A stretch of 64,000 bases of DNA from Clostridia bacterium (lineage in GTDB: Bacteria > Bacillota > Clostridia > Christensenellales > Aristaeellaceae), in contig JAFROK010000049.1 in NCBI GenBank assembly GCA_017429695.1, positions 80,587-144,586 of the forward strand. Direction: 5' to 3'. Both the position numbers and the translations under genes were made by a program. Of the stretch, positions 8,817-16,182 are shown piece by piece (the first letter of the stretch is position 1; each line of letters starts with the position of its first letter). The notes beneath the pieces were generated by a model that searched no databases, was not told the origin of the DNA, and saw only the letters and a program-made list of their open reading frames with translations.

Positions 8817-9992
8817 TTCCACAATCCGGCGCACACGGATGACGCCGTCAATTTCCTTCAGCCGCTCCACGGTGTCGTGGGGCATCGGATGGCTGATATC
8901 CAGCAGCGTGTACGCAAAATCGCCCCGGCTCTTGTTTGCCAGGTTCTCAATGTTCAAGCCCTGGTTGCCGAAGAAAGTTGTAATCTGGCTCAGCATATTC
9001 GGGATGTTCCTGTGCAGGATGCCAACCCGGGCTTCCGTCTCGCAGATGCCGAGGTTGATCTCCGGATAGTTCACGGAATTATGGATATTGCCGTTGTCCA
9101 GGTAATCCTGCAGTTCCTTCACGGCCATGACAGCGCAGTTATCCTCCGCCTCTTCAGTGGAAGCACCGAGGTGCGGAATGATAATTGCGTTTTTCATGTG
9201 TGTGCTGGCAGGCGTGGGGAAATCGGATACGTAGCATTTTACGGCGCCGGTTTCCAGCGCGTCGGCCAGCGCTTTTTCGTCCACCAGGGTATCCCGGGCA
9301 AAGTTCAGCAGCACTGCGCCTTTTTTCATCTGGGCAATTGCTTCCGCGCTGATCATGCCCTTTGTGCTCGCCGTCGCGGGAACGTGAATGGTGATATAAT
9401 CGCTTACGGCGTAAATTTCATCAATCTTTTCCGCATGTTTCACCATTGGGGAAAGGTTCCAGGCGGAGCTGACGGACAGATAGGGATCAAAACCGTATAC
9501 ATTCATGCCGAGGGCTACCGCAGCGTTGGCAACCAGCACGCCGATGGCGCCCAAGCCGATGACGCCAAGCGTTTTGCCTGTCAGTTCGTTTCCGGCGAAA
9601 GCCTTTTTGGCTTTCTCCGTCGTTTTGGCAATATTCTCATCCGCCGCATTCTCGCGAACCCAGGCAATGCCGCCCGCCACGTCCCGCGCAGCCAGCAGCA
9701 TGCCGCAAAGCACCAGCTCTTTGACGGAGTTTGCATTGGCGCCGGGCGTGTTGAAAACAACGATGCCTTCCTCCGCACAGCGGTCCAGCGGGATATTGTT
9801 CACGCCGGCGCCGGCCCGGGCAATCGCCCGGAGTCCCGCAGGAAAGGCCATTTCCTTCATATCGGCAGAGCGGACCAGCACGCCGGCCGCTTCATCCATC
9901 GTATCAATCAGCGTATAGCCGGAACGGAATCCGTCCGTTCCAATTTTCGCGATATTGTTCAGGCAGTAAATTTTCCGTTCTTTCATACTCAT
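8808..9992 (-). CDS. serA: D-3-phosphoglycerate dehydrogenase
   Basis: A 394-residue NAD-dependent 2-hydroxyacid dehydrogenase of the short phosphoglycerate dehydrogenase type. It has a substrate-binding domain beginning with KIYCLNNIAKIG, a Rossmann domain with GLGAIG (about residue 152), the catalytic Arg in LNFARD, Glu and His in the later IIPHLGAST motif, and a C-terminal ACT domain (about 320-394) that usually senses serine. It makes 3-phosphohydroxypyruvate, the first step of serine synthesis. AAAGGA lies 5 bases upstream of the ATG. It begins 12 bases after the thioredoxin reductase stop, so the two are probably one transcript. No serB or serC is adjacent. Confidence 0.92.
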   Translation of the reverse strand: MSMKERKIYCLNNIAKIGTDGFRSGYTLIDTMDEAAGVLVRSADMKEMAFPAGLRAIARAGAGVNNIPLDRCAEEGIVVFNTPGANANSVKELVLCGMLLAARDVAGGIAWVRENAADENIAKTTEKAKKAFAGNELTGKTLGVIGLGAIGVLVANAAVALGMNVYGFDPYLSVSSAWNLSPMVKHAEKIDEIYAVSDYITIHVPATASTKGMISAEAIAQMKKGAVLLNFARDTLVDEKALADALETGAVKCYVSDFPTPASTHMKNAIIIPHLGASTEEAEDNCAVMAVKELQDYLDNGNIHNSVNYPEINLGICETEARVGILHRNIPNMLSQITTFFGNQGLNIENLANKSRGDFAYTLLDISHPMPHDTVERLKEIDGVIRVRRIVENK

Positions 9993-10004
9993 CCGTTTCC
10001 TTTC

Positions 10005-10922
10005 TCAGCCAAGTGAATCAATATACCGGCATGCTGCCAGCGCCGCCACTGCGCCGTCCGCGGCTGCCGTGGTCAGCTGCCGGATTGTTTTGCTCCGGCA
10101 GTCCCCTGCCACAAATACGCCAGGGGTCTTTGTATCGCATGTTTCGCCGCTGTCGAAATATCCCCACTTGTTCAGGTCGGCCAGTTTTTCAAAAGCGCCG
10201 TTTTCCGGAATCAGGCCGATGGCCACAAACAGTCCGTCACAGGCCACGTTTTCCGGTGCCCCGCCGTCCTGCGGTTCAACGGTCACGCTTCGGAGCGCAC
10301 CGCCTTCCGTGTTCAGCGCGGTAATCTTCACGCCGGTCCGCTTTTCGACGTTTGGCCGGGAAAACAGGATATCCTGCAGTTTCTTCTCCCCGGTAAACTC
10401 CGGCAGATCCTGCAGCATGATCACTTTTTCACACTTGCCCGCCAGCAGGATCGCCTCCTGCAGGGCGGAGTTTCCGCCGCCGGCCACGCAGACCGTCTGG
10501 CCGCTGTAGAAATCTCCGTCGCATACCGCACAGAAGCTGATTCCCTCGCCGACCAGTTCATTCTCACCGGGAAGCCCGAGCATCCGGTGCTTCACACCAG
10601 TCGCGATCACCACGGCTTTGGTGTCGTGCTGCCGGCCGTCATCGGTGTAAACCGTCTTCCGGTCTCCGTGATCCTCCACCTTCAGCGCTTCTGCCAGATC
10701 CACTTCCGCGCCTTGGGCCAGGATCTGCTCCACAAACGCATCGGCATACTCGTTGCCGCTCATCTGCGCGGTGCCCGGCCAGTTTTCCACCTTCGGACTG
10801 TAGGTAATCTGTCCGCCAAATCCGTGCTTTTCCAGCACCAGCACGCTCTTTCCGTTCCGCAGGGCATACAGCGCCGCAGTCATTCCAGCCGGGCCCCCGC
10901 CGATTACAATGATATCCGTCAT
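10005..10922 (-). CDS. trxB: Thioredoxin reductase-like flavoprotein
   Basis: A 305-residue FAD/NAD(P)H disulfide reductase. The N-terminal FAD motif is GGGPAGMTAALYA, the redox-active pair is CAVCDG (about residues 134-137), the NAD(P)H motif is GGGNSALQE, and the C-terminal FAD contact GVFVAGDCRSKTIRQL is conserved. Length and the CxxC placed in the nucleotide-binding domain match low-molecular-weight thioredoxin reductases. It lies directly downstream of nrdD, whose product carries a fused redoxin domain, so it is a plausible electron donor for ribonucleotide reduction as well as for general thiol balance. GGAGG precedes the ATG. Electron donor preference (NADPH, NADH or ferredoxin) cannot be told from sequence alone. 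Confidence 0.9.
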   Translation of the reverse strand: MTDIIVIGGGPAGMTAALYALRNGKSVLVLEKHGFGGQITYSPKVENWPGTAQMSGNEYADAFVEQILAQGAEVDLAEALKVEDHGDRKTVYTDDGRQHDTKAVVIATGVKHRMLGLPGENELVGEGISFCAVCDGDFYSGQTVCVAGGGNSALQEAILLAGKCEKVIMLQDLPEFTGEKKLQDILFSRPNVEKRTGVKITALNTEGGALRSVTVEPQDGGAPENVACDGLFVAIGLIPENGAFEKLADLNKWGYFDSGETCDTKTPGVFVAGDCRSKTIRQLTTAAADGAVAALAACRYIDSLG

Positions 10923-10953
10923 ACTTTCCTCCGTATAAAGGTGTCAGGGTTTT

Positions 10954-10987
10954 TAGGCGTCAGGTGTCAGATCTCAGGTGTCAGGAG
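10954..10987 (-). repeat. Heptamer tandem array upstream of trxB
   Basis: Five units in strict 7-base phase. Read on the minus strand they are CTGACAC, CTGAGAT, CTGACAC, CTGACGC and CTAAAAA. The array sits between nrdD and trxB on the 5' side of trxB, with CTR pointing toward trxB. Confidence 0.7.
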
Positions 10988-11046
10988 AACGATTCTATAG
11001 AATCAGATAAAATGTCATATTTCATGAAAATGAATTCGTGCCACTT

Positions 11047-11091
11047 GAAAAAGTATCAGGTATCAGGAGGACAAACTCCTGACACCTGATA
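11047..11091 (-). terminator. Terminator of nrdD built from heptamer repeats
   Basis: A 16-bp stem with one mismatch (11054-11069 with 11076-11091) and a 6-base loop is followed on the minus strand by CTTTTTC. Both arms consist of CTGAYAC heptamers, so the repeat family here forms a working-looking terminator 27 bases past the nrdD stop. Confidence 0.75.
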
Positions 11092-11113
11092 CCTGAGACC
11101 TGCTACCTAAAGA
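11054..11113 (+). repeat. Heptamer tandem array after nrdD
   Basis: On the plus strand, CTG or CTA triplets fall at 11079, 11086, 11093, 11100 and 11107, exactly 7 bases apart (CTGACAC, CTGATAC, CTGAGAC, CTGCTAC, CTAAAGA). Two inverted units lie at 11054-11069. The array ends 5 bases from the nrdD stop codon. Confidence 0.75.
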
Positions 11114-11118
11114 AACCA

Positions 11119-13542
11119 TCAGCCTGCCTGCCTCGCAGTCAGCATTCCCTTGATCTCGGAAACGCCGCGGAACTTCTCATAGTCCTCTCCGGCGCCCATC
11201 ACCACCAGCGTCGGCGCCTGCTTTACGCCGTACTTGTTGGTCAGCTCGATGTTCTCTGTCGCCAGCACTTTCTTGAACAGGAACCCGGCCTTTTCCAGCA
11301 TGCTGATGGCCAGCTTGCAGTTCGGGCAGGTCGCGCTGACAAAGAGCATCGCCCGGGCATTCTGGCACGCCGGCTTCTGGATTTCCGGCTCCGCAGGCGC
11401 TGCCTGTTCCGGCGCCTTCGGCGCTTCCTGTGCCGCGGGGGCAACCACCACAGGACCGCTGTGGGTCAGGTGGGAATGACCGATATCATAGACCTTCCGG
11501 TCTTTGAATTCCTGCGCCTTGCCGTCATTCCAGTTCTGCACGGGACGGTAGTAACCGGTGATCCGGCTGTACACTTCCGTCTTCTGTCCGCAATGAGGGC
11601 AGACGTACTGTTCGCCGGTCAGGTATCCGTGATCCTTGCAGACGGAATAGGTGGGGCTCATGGTGTAGTAGGGCAGCTTATAGTTCTCCGCAATCTTGCG
11701 AACCAGGTTCGCCGCAGCCTTCCAGTCCGGCAGCTTTTCGCCCAGGAACGCGTGGAATACGGTTCCGGAGGTATACAGCGTCTGCAGCTCATCCTGCACG
11801 TCCAGGGCGGAGAAGATATCCTCGCTGTAGCCGACGGGCAGGTGGCTGGAGTTGGTGTAGTAAGGCGTGCCGTTCATATTGGCAGTGATGATGTCCGGAT
11901 ACTGCTCCTTGTCGTGCTTGGCAAAGCGGTAGGAGGTGGATTCCGCCGGCGTTGCTTCCAGATTGTACAGGTCGCCGTACTGTTCCTGGTAGTCGCTCAG
12001 GCGTTCCCGCATGTGGTTCAGCACATCCTTGGCAAACTGCTGGGCTTCCGCGTTCGTCAGGTCCTTCCGCAGCCAGTTGGCGTTCTGCGCCGCTTCGTTC
12101 ATGCCCACCAGGCCGATGGTGCTGAAGTGGTTGTTGAAGGTGCCCAGGTACCGCTTGGTGTAGGGATACAGGCCGCCCTCCAGGAGCTTTGTGATGACCG
12201 TCCGCTTGGTCTTGAGGCTGCGGGCGGAGATGTCCATCAGGCGGTCCAGCTGGCGGTAGAAGTCCTTTTCGTCGGAAGATTCATAGGCCAGCCGGGGCAG
12301 GTTGATCGTCACAACGCCGATGCTGCCGGTGGATTCGCCGCTGCCGAAGAAGCCGCCGCTCTTTTTGCGCAGTTCCCGCAGGTCCAGCCGCAGGCGGCAG
12401 CACATGCTGCGCACGTCGTTCGGTTCCATATCGGAATTGATGTAGTTGCTGAAATAAGGCGTACCATACTTGGCGGTCATTTCGAACAGCAGCTTGTTGT
12501 TTTCGCTCTCGGACCAGTCAAAGTCCCGCGTAATGGAATAGGTCGGAATCGGATACTGGAATCCGCGGCCGTTGGCGTCGCCTTCGATCATGATTTCGAT
12601 GAAGGCCTTGTTGACCATATCCATTTCCTTCTGGCATTCGCCATAGGTGAAGTCCACTTCCTTGCCGCCGATGATAGCCGGCAGGTTTGCCAGGTCCTTC
12701 GGGCATACCCAGTCCAGCGTGATGTTGGAGAAGGGCGCCTGGGTGCCCCAGCGGCTGGGCGTATTCACGCCATAGATGAAGCTCTGGATGCACTGCTTGA
12801 CTTCTTTCTGGCTCAGGTTGTCGATCCGGACGAAAGGCGCCAGGTAGGTATCAAAGCTGGAGAACGCCTGGGCGCCGGCCCACTCGTTCTGCATGATGCC
12901 CAGGAAGTTGACCATCTGGTTGCACAGGGTGGACAGGTGGCTGGCCGGGGAACTGGTGATCTTTCCGGGAACGCCGCCCAGGCCTTCCTGAATCAGCTGT
13001 TTCAGGCTCCAGCCGGCGCAGTATCCGGTCAGCATGCTCAGGTCATGAATATGGATCGCGGCGCTGCGGTGCGCGTCTGCGATTTCGTTGTCATAGATTT
13101 CGCTCAGCCAGTAATTGGCCGTAATAGCGCCGGAATTGGACAGGATCAGTCCGCCCACCGAATAGGTCACGGTGGAGTTTTCCTTTACGCGCCAGTCGTT
13201 GATGCGCAGGTAGTTATCAACCAGGTCTTTATAGTTCAGCAGGGCGGAATTGACGTTGCGGACTTTCTCCCGTTGTTTGCGGTAGAGGATGTAGGCCTTG
13301 GCCACATCGGCATAGCCGGCCTCGGACAGCACCTTTTCAACGCAGTCCTGAATGCTTTCCACGGTGATTTTGTTGTCCCGGATCAGCGGCTCGTATTCCG
13401 CCGTTACCCGGAGGGCCAGCATGTCGATGACGCTGGGATGATACTGTTTGCCCAGCGCTTCAAATGCCTTTGTAATGGCTTTTGAAATTTTGCTGATTTC
13501 GAATTCTGTGACTTTGCCGTCACGTTTCACAACCTGATACAT
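11119..13542 (-). CDS. nrdD: Anaerobic ribonucleoside-triphosphate reductase with fused redoxin domain
   Basis: An 807-residue class III ribonucleotide reductase. An ATP-cone allosteric domain (residues 1 to about 95, VVKRDGKVTEFEISKIS) precedes the ten-stranded barrel. Near residue 640-665 are the zinc-site cysteines (CKDHG, CPHCG) and the glycyl-radical segment RITGYYRP (Gly about 663). After an Ala/Pro/Glu-rich linker the last 79 residues form a thioredoxin/glutaredoxin-like domain with ATCPNC (about 739-742) and the cis-proline KQAPTL. The fusion points to a redoxin-reduced rather than formate-using enzyme. The ATG at 13542 has GGGGAG 9 bases upstream; an earlier start at 13644 would run through the promoter. 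It is preceded by its own NrdR-type promoter. Confidence 0.95.
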   Translation of the reverse strand: MYQVVKRDGKVTEFEISKISKAITKAFEALGKQYHPSVIDMLALRVTAEYEPLIRDNKITVESIQDCVEKVLSEAGYADVAKAYILYRKQREKVRNVNSALLNYKDLVDNYLRINDWRVKENSTVTYSVGGLILSNSGAITANYWLSEIYDNEIADAHRSAAIHIHDLSMLTGYCAGWSLKQLIQEGLGGVPGKITSSPASHLSTLCNQMVNFLGIMQNEWAGAQAFSSFDTYLAPFVRIDNLSQKEVKQCIQSFIYGVNTPSRWGTQAPFSNITLDWVCPKDLANLPAIIGGKEVDFTYGECQKEMDMVNKAFIEIMIEGDANGRGFQYPIPTYSITRDFDWSESENNKLLFEMTAKYGTPYFSNYINSDMEPNDVRSMCCRLRLDLRELRKKSGGFFGSGESTGSIGVVTINLPRLAYESSDEKDFYRQLDRLMDISARSLKTKRTVITKLLEGGLYPYTKRYLGTFNNHFSTIGLVGMNEAAQNANWLRKDLTNAEAQQFAKDVLNHMRERLSDYQEQYGDLYNLEATPAESTSYRFAKHDKEQYPDIITANMNGTPYYTNSSHLPVGYSEDIFSALDVQDELQTLYTSGTVFHAFLGEKLPDWKAAANLVRKIAENYKLPYYTMSPTYSVCKDHGYLTGEQYVCPHCGQKTEVYSRITGYYRPVQNWNDGKAQEFKDRKVYDIGHSHLTHSGPVVVAPAAQEAPKAPEQAAPAEPEIQKPACQNARAMLFVSATCPNCKLAISMLEKAGFLFKKVLATENIELTNKYGVKQAPTLVVMGAGEDYEKFRGVSEIKGMLTARQAG

Positions 13543-13621
13543 ATTCGTCCGCTCCCCTGCCTGTTTTTTATGCTTTTTTGTCATGTCGGAGCAAGCGGTC
13601 TGCTTGTCCGCGTGCCTGCAT

Positions 13622-13651
13622 AATATATCACGCTGGGATTGCAAAAGTCAA
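13622..13651 (-). promoter_or_regulatory. Promoter of nrdD
   Basis: TTGACT (13651-13646), an 18-base spacer and TATATT (13627-13622) on the minus strand. The -35 box overlaps the proximal NrdR box, as expected for repression. Transcription would start about 70 bases before the nrdD ATG. Confidence 0.65.
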
Positions 13652-13661
13652 TATGTTGTAT
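13646..13661. promoter_or_regulatory. NrdR box, proximal
   Basis: The core CAACATATTG (minus strand) fits CWAnATnTWG, the invariant part of the known NrdR consensus. It overlaps the -35 box of the nrdD promoter and pairs with a second box 33 bp away, about three helical turns. Confidence 0.65.
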
Positions 13662-13678
13662 CAGAAAAAACTTTTTTT

Positions 13679-13694
13679 GTACTACATCTTGTGC
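13679..13694. promoter_or_regulatory. NrdR box, distal
   Basis: The core CAAGATGTAG (minus strand; plus CTACATCTTG) fits the NrdR consensus at all invariant positions. It abuts the stop codon of nrdG. Tandem boxes about three turns apart are the typical NrdR arrangement. Confidence 0.65.
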
Positions 13695-14389
13695 TAATCG
13701 GCCATTCCACGTAATTCCACCGAAGGCACATATTCCCGGGCAATTTCCGCGTATGCGCGCATTTCATTATCCGCCGGCGCATGGAATCCCCCGAAGGGAA
13801 CCGTATCCCGGTCGGTGAATTTCTGCAGGTAGTATCGCTTTGCGCCCCGAATCCATTCGCCGATGCCGCGGAAAGAATCTGCATCATGCAATTCCGCCAC
13901 CACCGTGGTCCGGAATTCATAATCCGTCCTGCCTTCCATCAGCAGGGAAACACTCTTCCGGATTTTTCCCATATCCAGCGTATCCACGCCGGCGGTCACT
14001 GCATACCGGTCCGGGCTGTTCTTGATATCCATGGCCACATAGGCCGCCAGACCCCGGTCAATGATTTCCCGCAGCCGGTCCGGATGCGTTCCGTTGGTAT
14101 CCAGCTTCATCGGGTACCCCAGGTCCCGGATTTTTTCCGCCAGGGAAATGATATCCGGCCGCAGCAGCGGTTCACCGCCGGTAATCGCAACGCCTTCGAG
14201 CAGTCCCTGCCGTTTCTTCAGGAAAGCCAGCAGTTCTTCTTCCTCCATCACGGGCGGCGCCGATCCGTCAATCAGTTCCGCGTTGTGGCAGAAAGGGCAC
14301 CGCATATCGCATCCGCCCAGGAAAACCGTGCATGCCACCCGTCCCGGAAAATCGAGCAGGGTCATTTTCTGCAACCCGTGAATTTTCAT
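13694..14389 (-). CDS. nrdG: Anaerobic ribonucleotide reductase activating protein
   Basis: A 231-residue radical SAM activase. The cluster motif is CDMRCPFCHN (CxxxCxxC, about residues 27-34), followed by the SAM-binding GGE motif in ITGGEPLLRPD and the LDTNGTHP segment. It uses a [4Fe-4S] cluster and S-adenosylmethionine to create the glycyl radical on NrdD. It precedes nrdD, the reverse of the common nrdD-nrdG order, and nrdD has its own promoter in the gap. A GAGGAG site lies 9 bases before the ATG. The length is longer than E. coli NrdG (about 155 residues) and matches the larger PflA-like NrdG2 form. Confidence 0.93.
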   Translation of the reverse strand: MKIHGLQKMTLLDFPGRVACTVFLGGCDMRCPFCHNAELIDGSAPPVMEEEELLAFLKKRQGLLEGVAITGGEPLLRPDIISLAEKIRDLGYPMKLDTNGTHPDRLREIIDRGLAAYVAMDIKNSPDRYAVTAGVDTLDMGKIRKSVSLLMEGRTDYEFRTTVVAELHDADSFRGIGEWIRGAKRYYLQKFTDRDTVPFGGFHAPADNEMRAYAEIAREYVPSVELRGMAD

Positions 14390-14410
14390 CCGTCCGTTCT
14401 CCTCTCGTTC

Positions 14411-14438
14411 AAAAGCCCGGCGGATCGCACCGCCGGGC
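14411..14438 (-). terminator. Terminator after the repeat-protein gene
   Basis: A 9-bp GC-rich stem (14415-14423 with 14430-14438, arm GCCCGGCGG), a 6-base loop and a TTTT tract on the minus strand, 19 bases past the stop of the LEA-like gene and just upstream of nrdG. Confidence 0.65.
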
Positions 14439-14456
14439 CGGTTACCGTAAATCTTT

Positions 14457-15758
14457 TTATTCTGCTTTGGTCACTTTTGTAATGTGCGGATTCGCGCCGT
14501 TGTACCAGTACAGGAAACCTTCCAGGTCGATCACATCGCCGACATTCAGCGCTTCCACCGCCTTGTAAACTTCGGTATCCTGGCCGCACAGGTAGAATTC
14601 CACGCAGAAATCATAAACCTGTCCGTCTTTGGAAACCTTGAAATACAGGTCATCCGTTTTGTTTTCGGCATTCTTGTAGGCAAAGGCTGCGCCGGTTTCA
14701 TCGTATGCTTCCACGGTCATTCCCTTAAAGGCAACCAGTTCATTCTGGCAGCTGATCAGTTCTTCCGTGCCCAGCTTTTCTGTCACATCCTCCGCTTCCG
14801 CAATGAAAGGATCGCCTTCGATGAATTCGAACTCAGCGCCATCCGCGACCTCAATTTCGCCGGACCATTCCGCTTTATAGCCTTTGACCCGGATCGCCGT
14901 GCCAGGGACCAGCTTTTCGGCATCCTCTTCGGAACACTTCATATTATATAGGAAGTAAGCGCCGTCCGGACTCTGGGCATAAACGGTAATCTTCCCGTCC
15001 CACCAGCTCTGCGTAGCCTGTACCCAGGTCTCGATGACGACCGGATCATCCACGGCAGCCGCGGCGTATTCATCATGCGTCATCACCTGCGGTCCGGCCG
15101 CTTCATCAGCGTTTTCCTGAACAGCCTCTGCGCTTTCTTCCACCGTTTCAGCCGCATCATTCACAACGCCTTCCACAGCATCTTTCATTTCATCCGTTTT
15201 TTCGGCAACCGCTTCCACCGTATCGCTTACAGCATTCTCCGCCGTTTCTTTCACTTCTTCGGTCGTTTCGGCAATCGATTCCGCCGTATCATTCACAGCA
15301 GTCTCGATCGTATCCTTTACTTCTCCAACCGCGTCAGCAACCGTTTCCGCTGTATCGCTTGCAGCATTCTCCGCCGTTTCTTTCACTTCTTCGGCCGTTT
15401 CAGCAACCGTTTCCGTCGCATCCCCGATATCAAAACCCAACGCCTGGGCAAGACCCTGGATGGTTTCCTTTACCTCCTTGTTTTGTTCTGCAAGAGACGT
15501 GTTCTCTTTCTCAAGCTGTTCTGCCGATTCCTTGTAACTGTCCCTTTCCTTCTCAGCCGCCTCCAGCAATTTTGCGCTGTCCACCGCTTTGGCTTCTGCC
15601 TCATCCTTCGCTTTCTGCATAGCGGCGATGCCATCCTGAGCTTCCTGGTGTTTCTTTTCCAGATCGGCAGCGCGGTTGTTCGCGCCGATAAAAAGGATCA
15701 GGAACACGACAGTCAGGATCGCCAATGCCGCCAATGCCAGGTTTTTCCAATTTTTCAT
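14457..15758 (-). CDS. Membrane-anchored LEA-like repeat protein with C-terminal OB-like domain
   Basis: A 433-residue protein that I cannot assign to a named function. It has an N-terminal membrane span (about residues 6-24), a coiled coil (30-115) rich in A, E and K, then 11- or 22-residue repeats of the type ETAEEVKETAENA (about 115-225) like those of group 3 LEA or apolipoprotein-type amphipathic helices. The C-terminal 200 residues look like one or two small beta domains, with WWDGKITVYAQ and LNVGDVIDLEGFLYWY, the latter resembling OB-fold tOB/DUF-type modules. Topology suggests a long helical stalk outside the membrane holding a beta domain. GGGAGG precedes the ATG. The codon-level repeats also produce an open but meaningless frame on the opposite strand. 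Confidence 0.75.
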   Translation of the reverse strand: MKNWKNLALAALAILTVVFLILFIGANNRAADLEKKHQEAQDGIAAMQKAKDEAEAKAVDSAKLLEAAEKERDSYKESAEQLEKENTSLAEQNKEVKETIQGLAQALGFDIGDATETVAETAEEVKETAENAASDTAETVADAVGEVKDTIETAVNDTAESIAETTEEVKETAENAVSDTVEAVAEKTDEMKDAVEGVVNDAAETVEESAEAVQENADEAAGPQVMTHDEYAAAAVDDPVVIETWVQATQSWWDGKITVYAQSPDGAYFLYNMKCSEEDAEKLVPGTAIRVKGYKAEWSGEIEVADGAEFEFIEGDPFIAEAEDVTEKLGTEELISCQNELVAFKGMTVEAYDETGAAFAYKNAENKTDDLYFKVSKDGQVYDFCVEFYLCGQDTEVYKAVEALNVGDVIDLEGFLYWYNGANPHITKVTKAE

Positions 15759-15802
15759 TTTATTCTGCCTCCCGGTCCAGTATGGTTGTGGAGTTTTTTC
15801 TT

Positions 15803-15831
15803 ATTATAGCATGATTTTTTCCAAATGAACA
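15803..15831 (-). promoter_or_regulatory. Possible promoter of the LEA-like gene
   Basis: TATAAT (15808-15803) on the minus strand is a perfect -10 box 45 bases before the start codon. The -35 candidate TGTTCA at 17-base spacing is weak. Confidence 0.4.
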
Positions 15832-16073
15832 GGGCATATTCCGTCTGTTTTTGTGCCTTCCGGTGCTGTGCACATTTTGCTTCTTCCTGCCATACAAAAT
15901 ACAGGGATAAGGACAAAAGTTGAGCACAATTTATGGCGGTTGTTTTCTCAAAACTGTACATTTAGCCAGAAAAATCTGAACAACACCAAAAATCAGGTTT
16001 GTTTTTCAGATGCATTTTTATGTCTGTTTATGGTATGAAAACGGCCAAAAAGTCCATATATCGCAAATTTTGA
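15832..16073. other. AT-rich intergenic stretch without a recognised gene
   Basis: Together with the flanking promoter elements this makes a 424-base gap between two divergent genes. Apart from those promoters I see no gene, structured RNA or repeat; it is markedly more AT-rich than the surroundings, as expected for upstream regulatory DNA of a strongly expressed transporter. Confidence 0.5.
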
Positions 16074-16102
16074 TTGACATATGAGCAATAAATGAGTAGA
16101 TT
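16074..16102 (+). promoter_or_regulatory. Promoter of the sugar importer operon
   Basis: TTGACA (16074-16079), a 17-base spacer and TAGATT (16097-16102). An alternative -10, TATAAT at 16121-16126, lacks a -35 partner. A small hairpin (16137-16142 with 16150-16155, GAGCAG/CTGCTC) lies in the leader just before the GGGAGG ribosome binding site. Confidence 0.55.
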
Positions 16103-16182
16103 TAATCTGTACGGACAATTTATAATGATCACAAACGAGCAGCCGTTGACTGCTCAAAATTAAATCATAGGGAGGATAAAAC

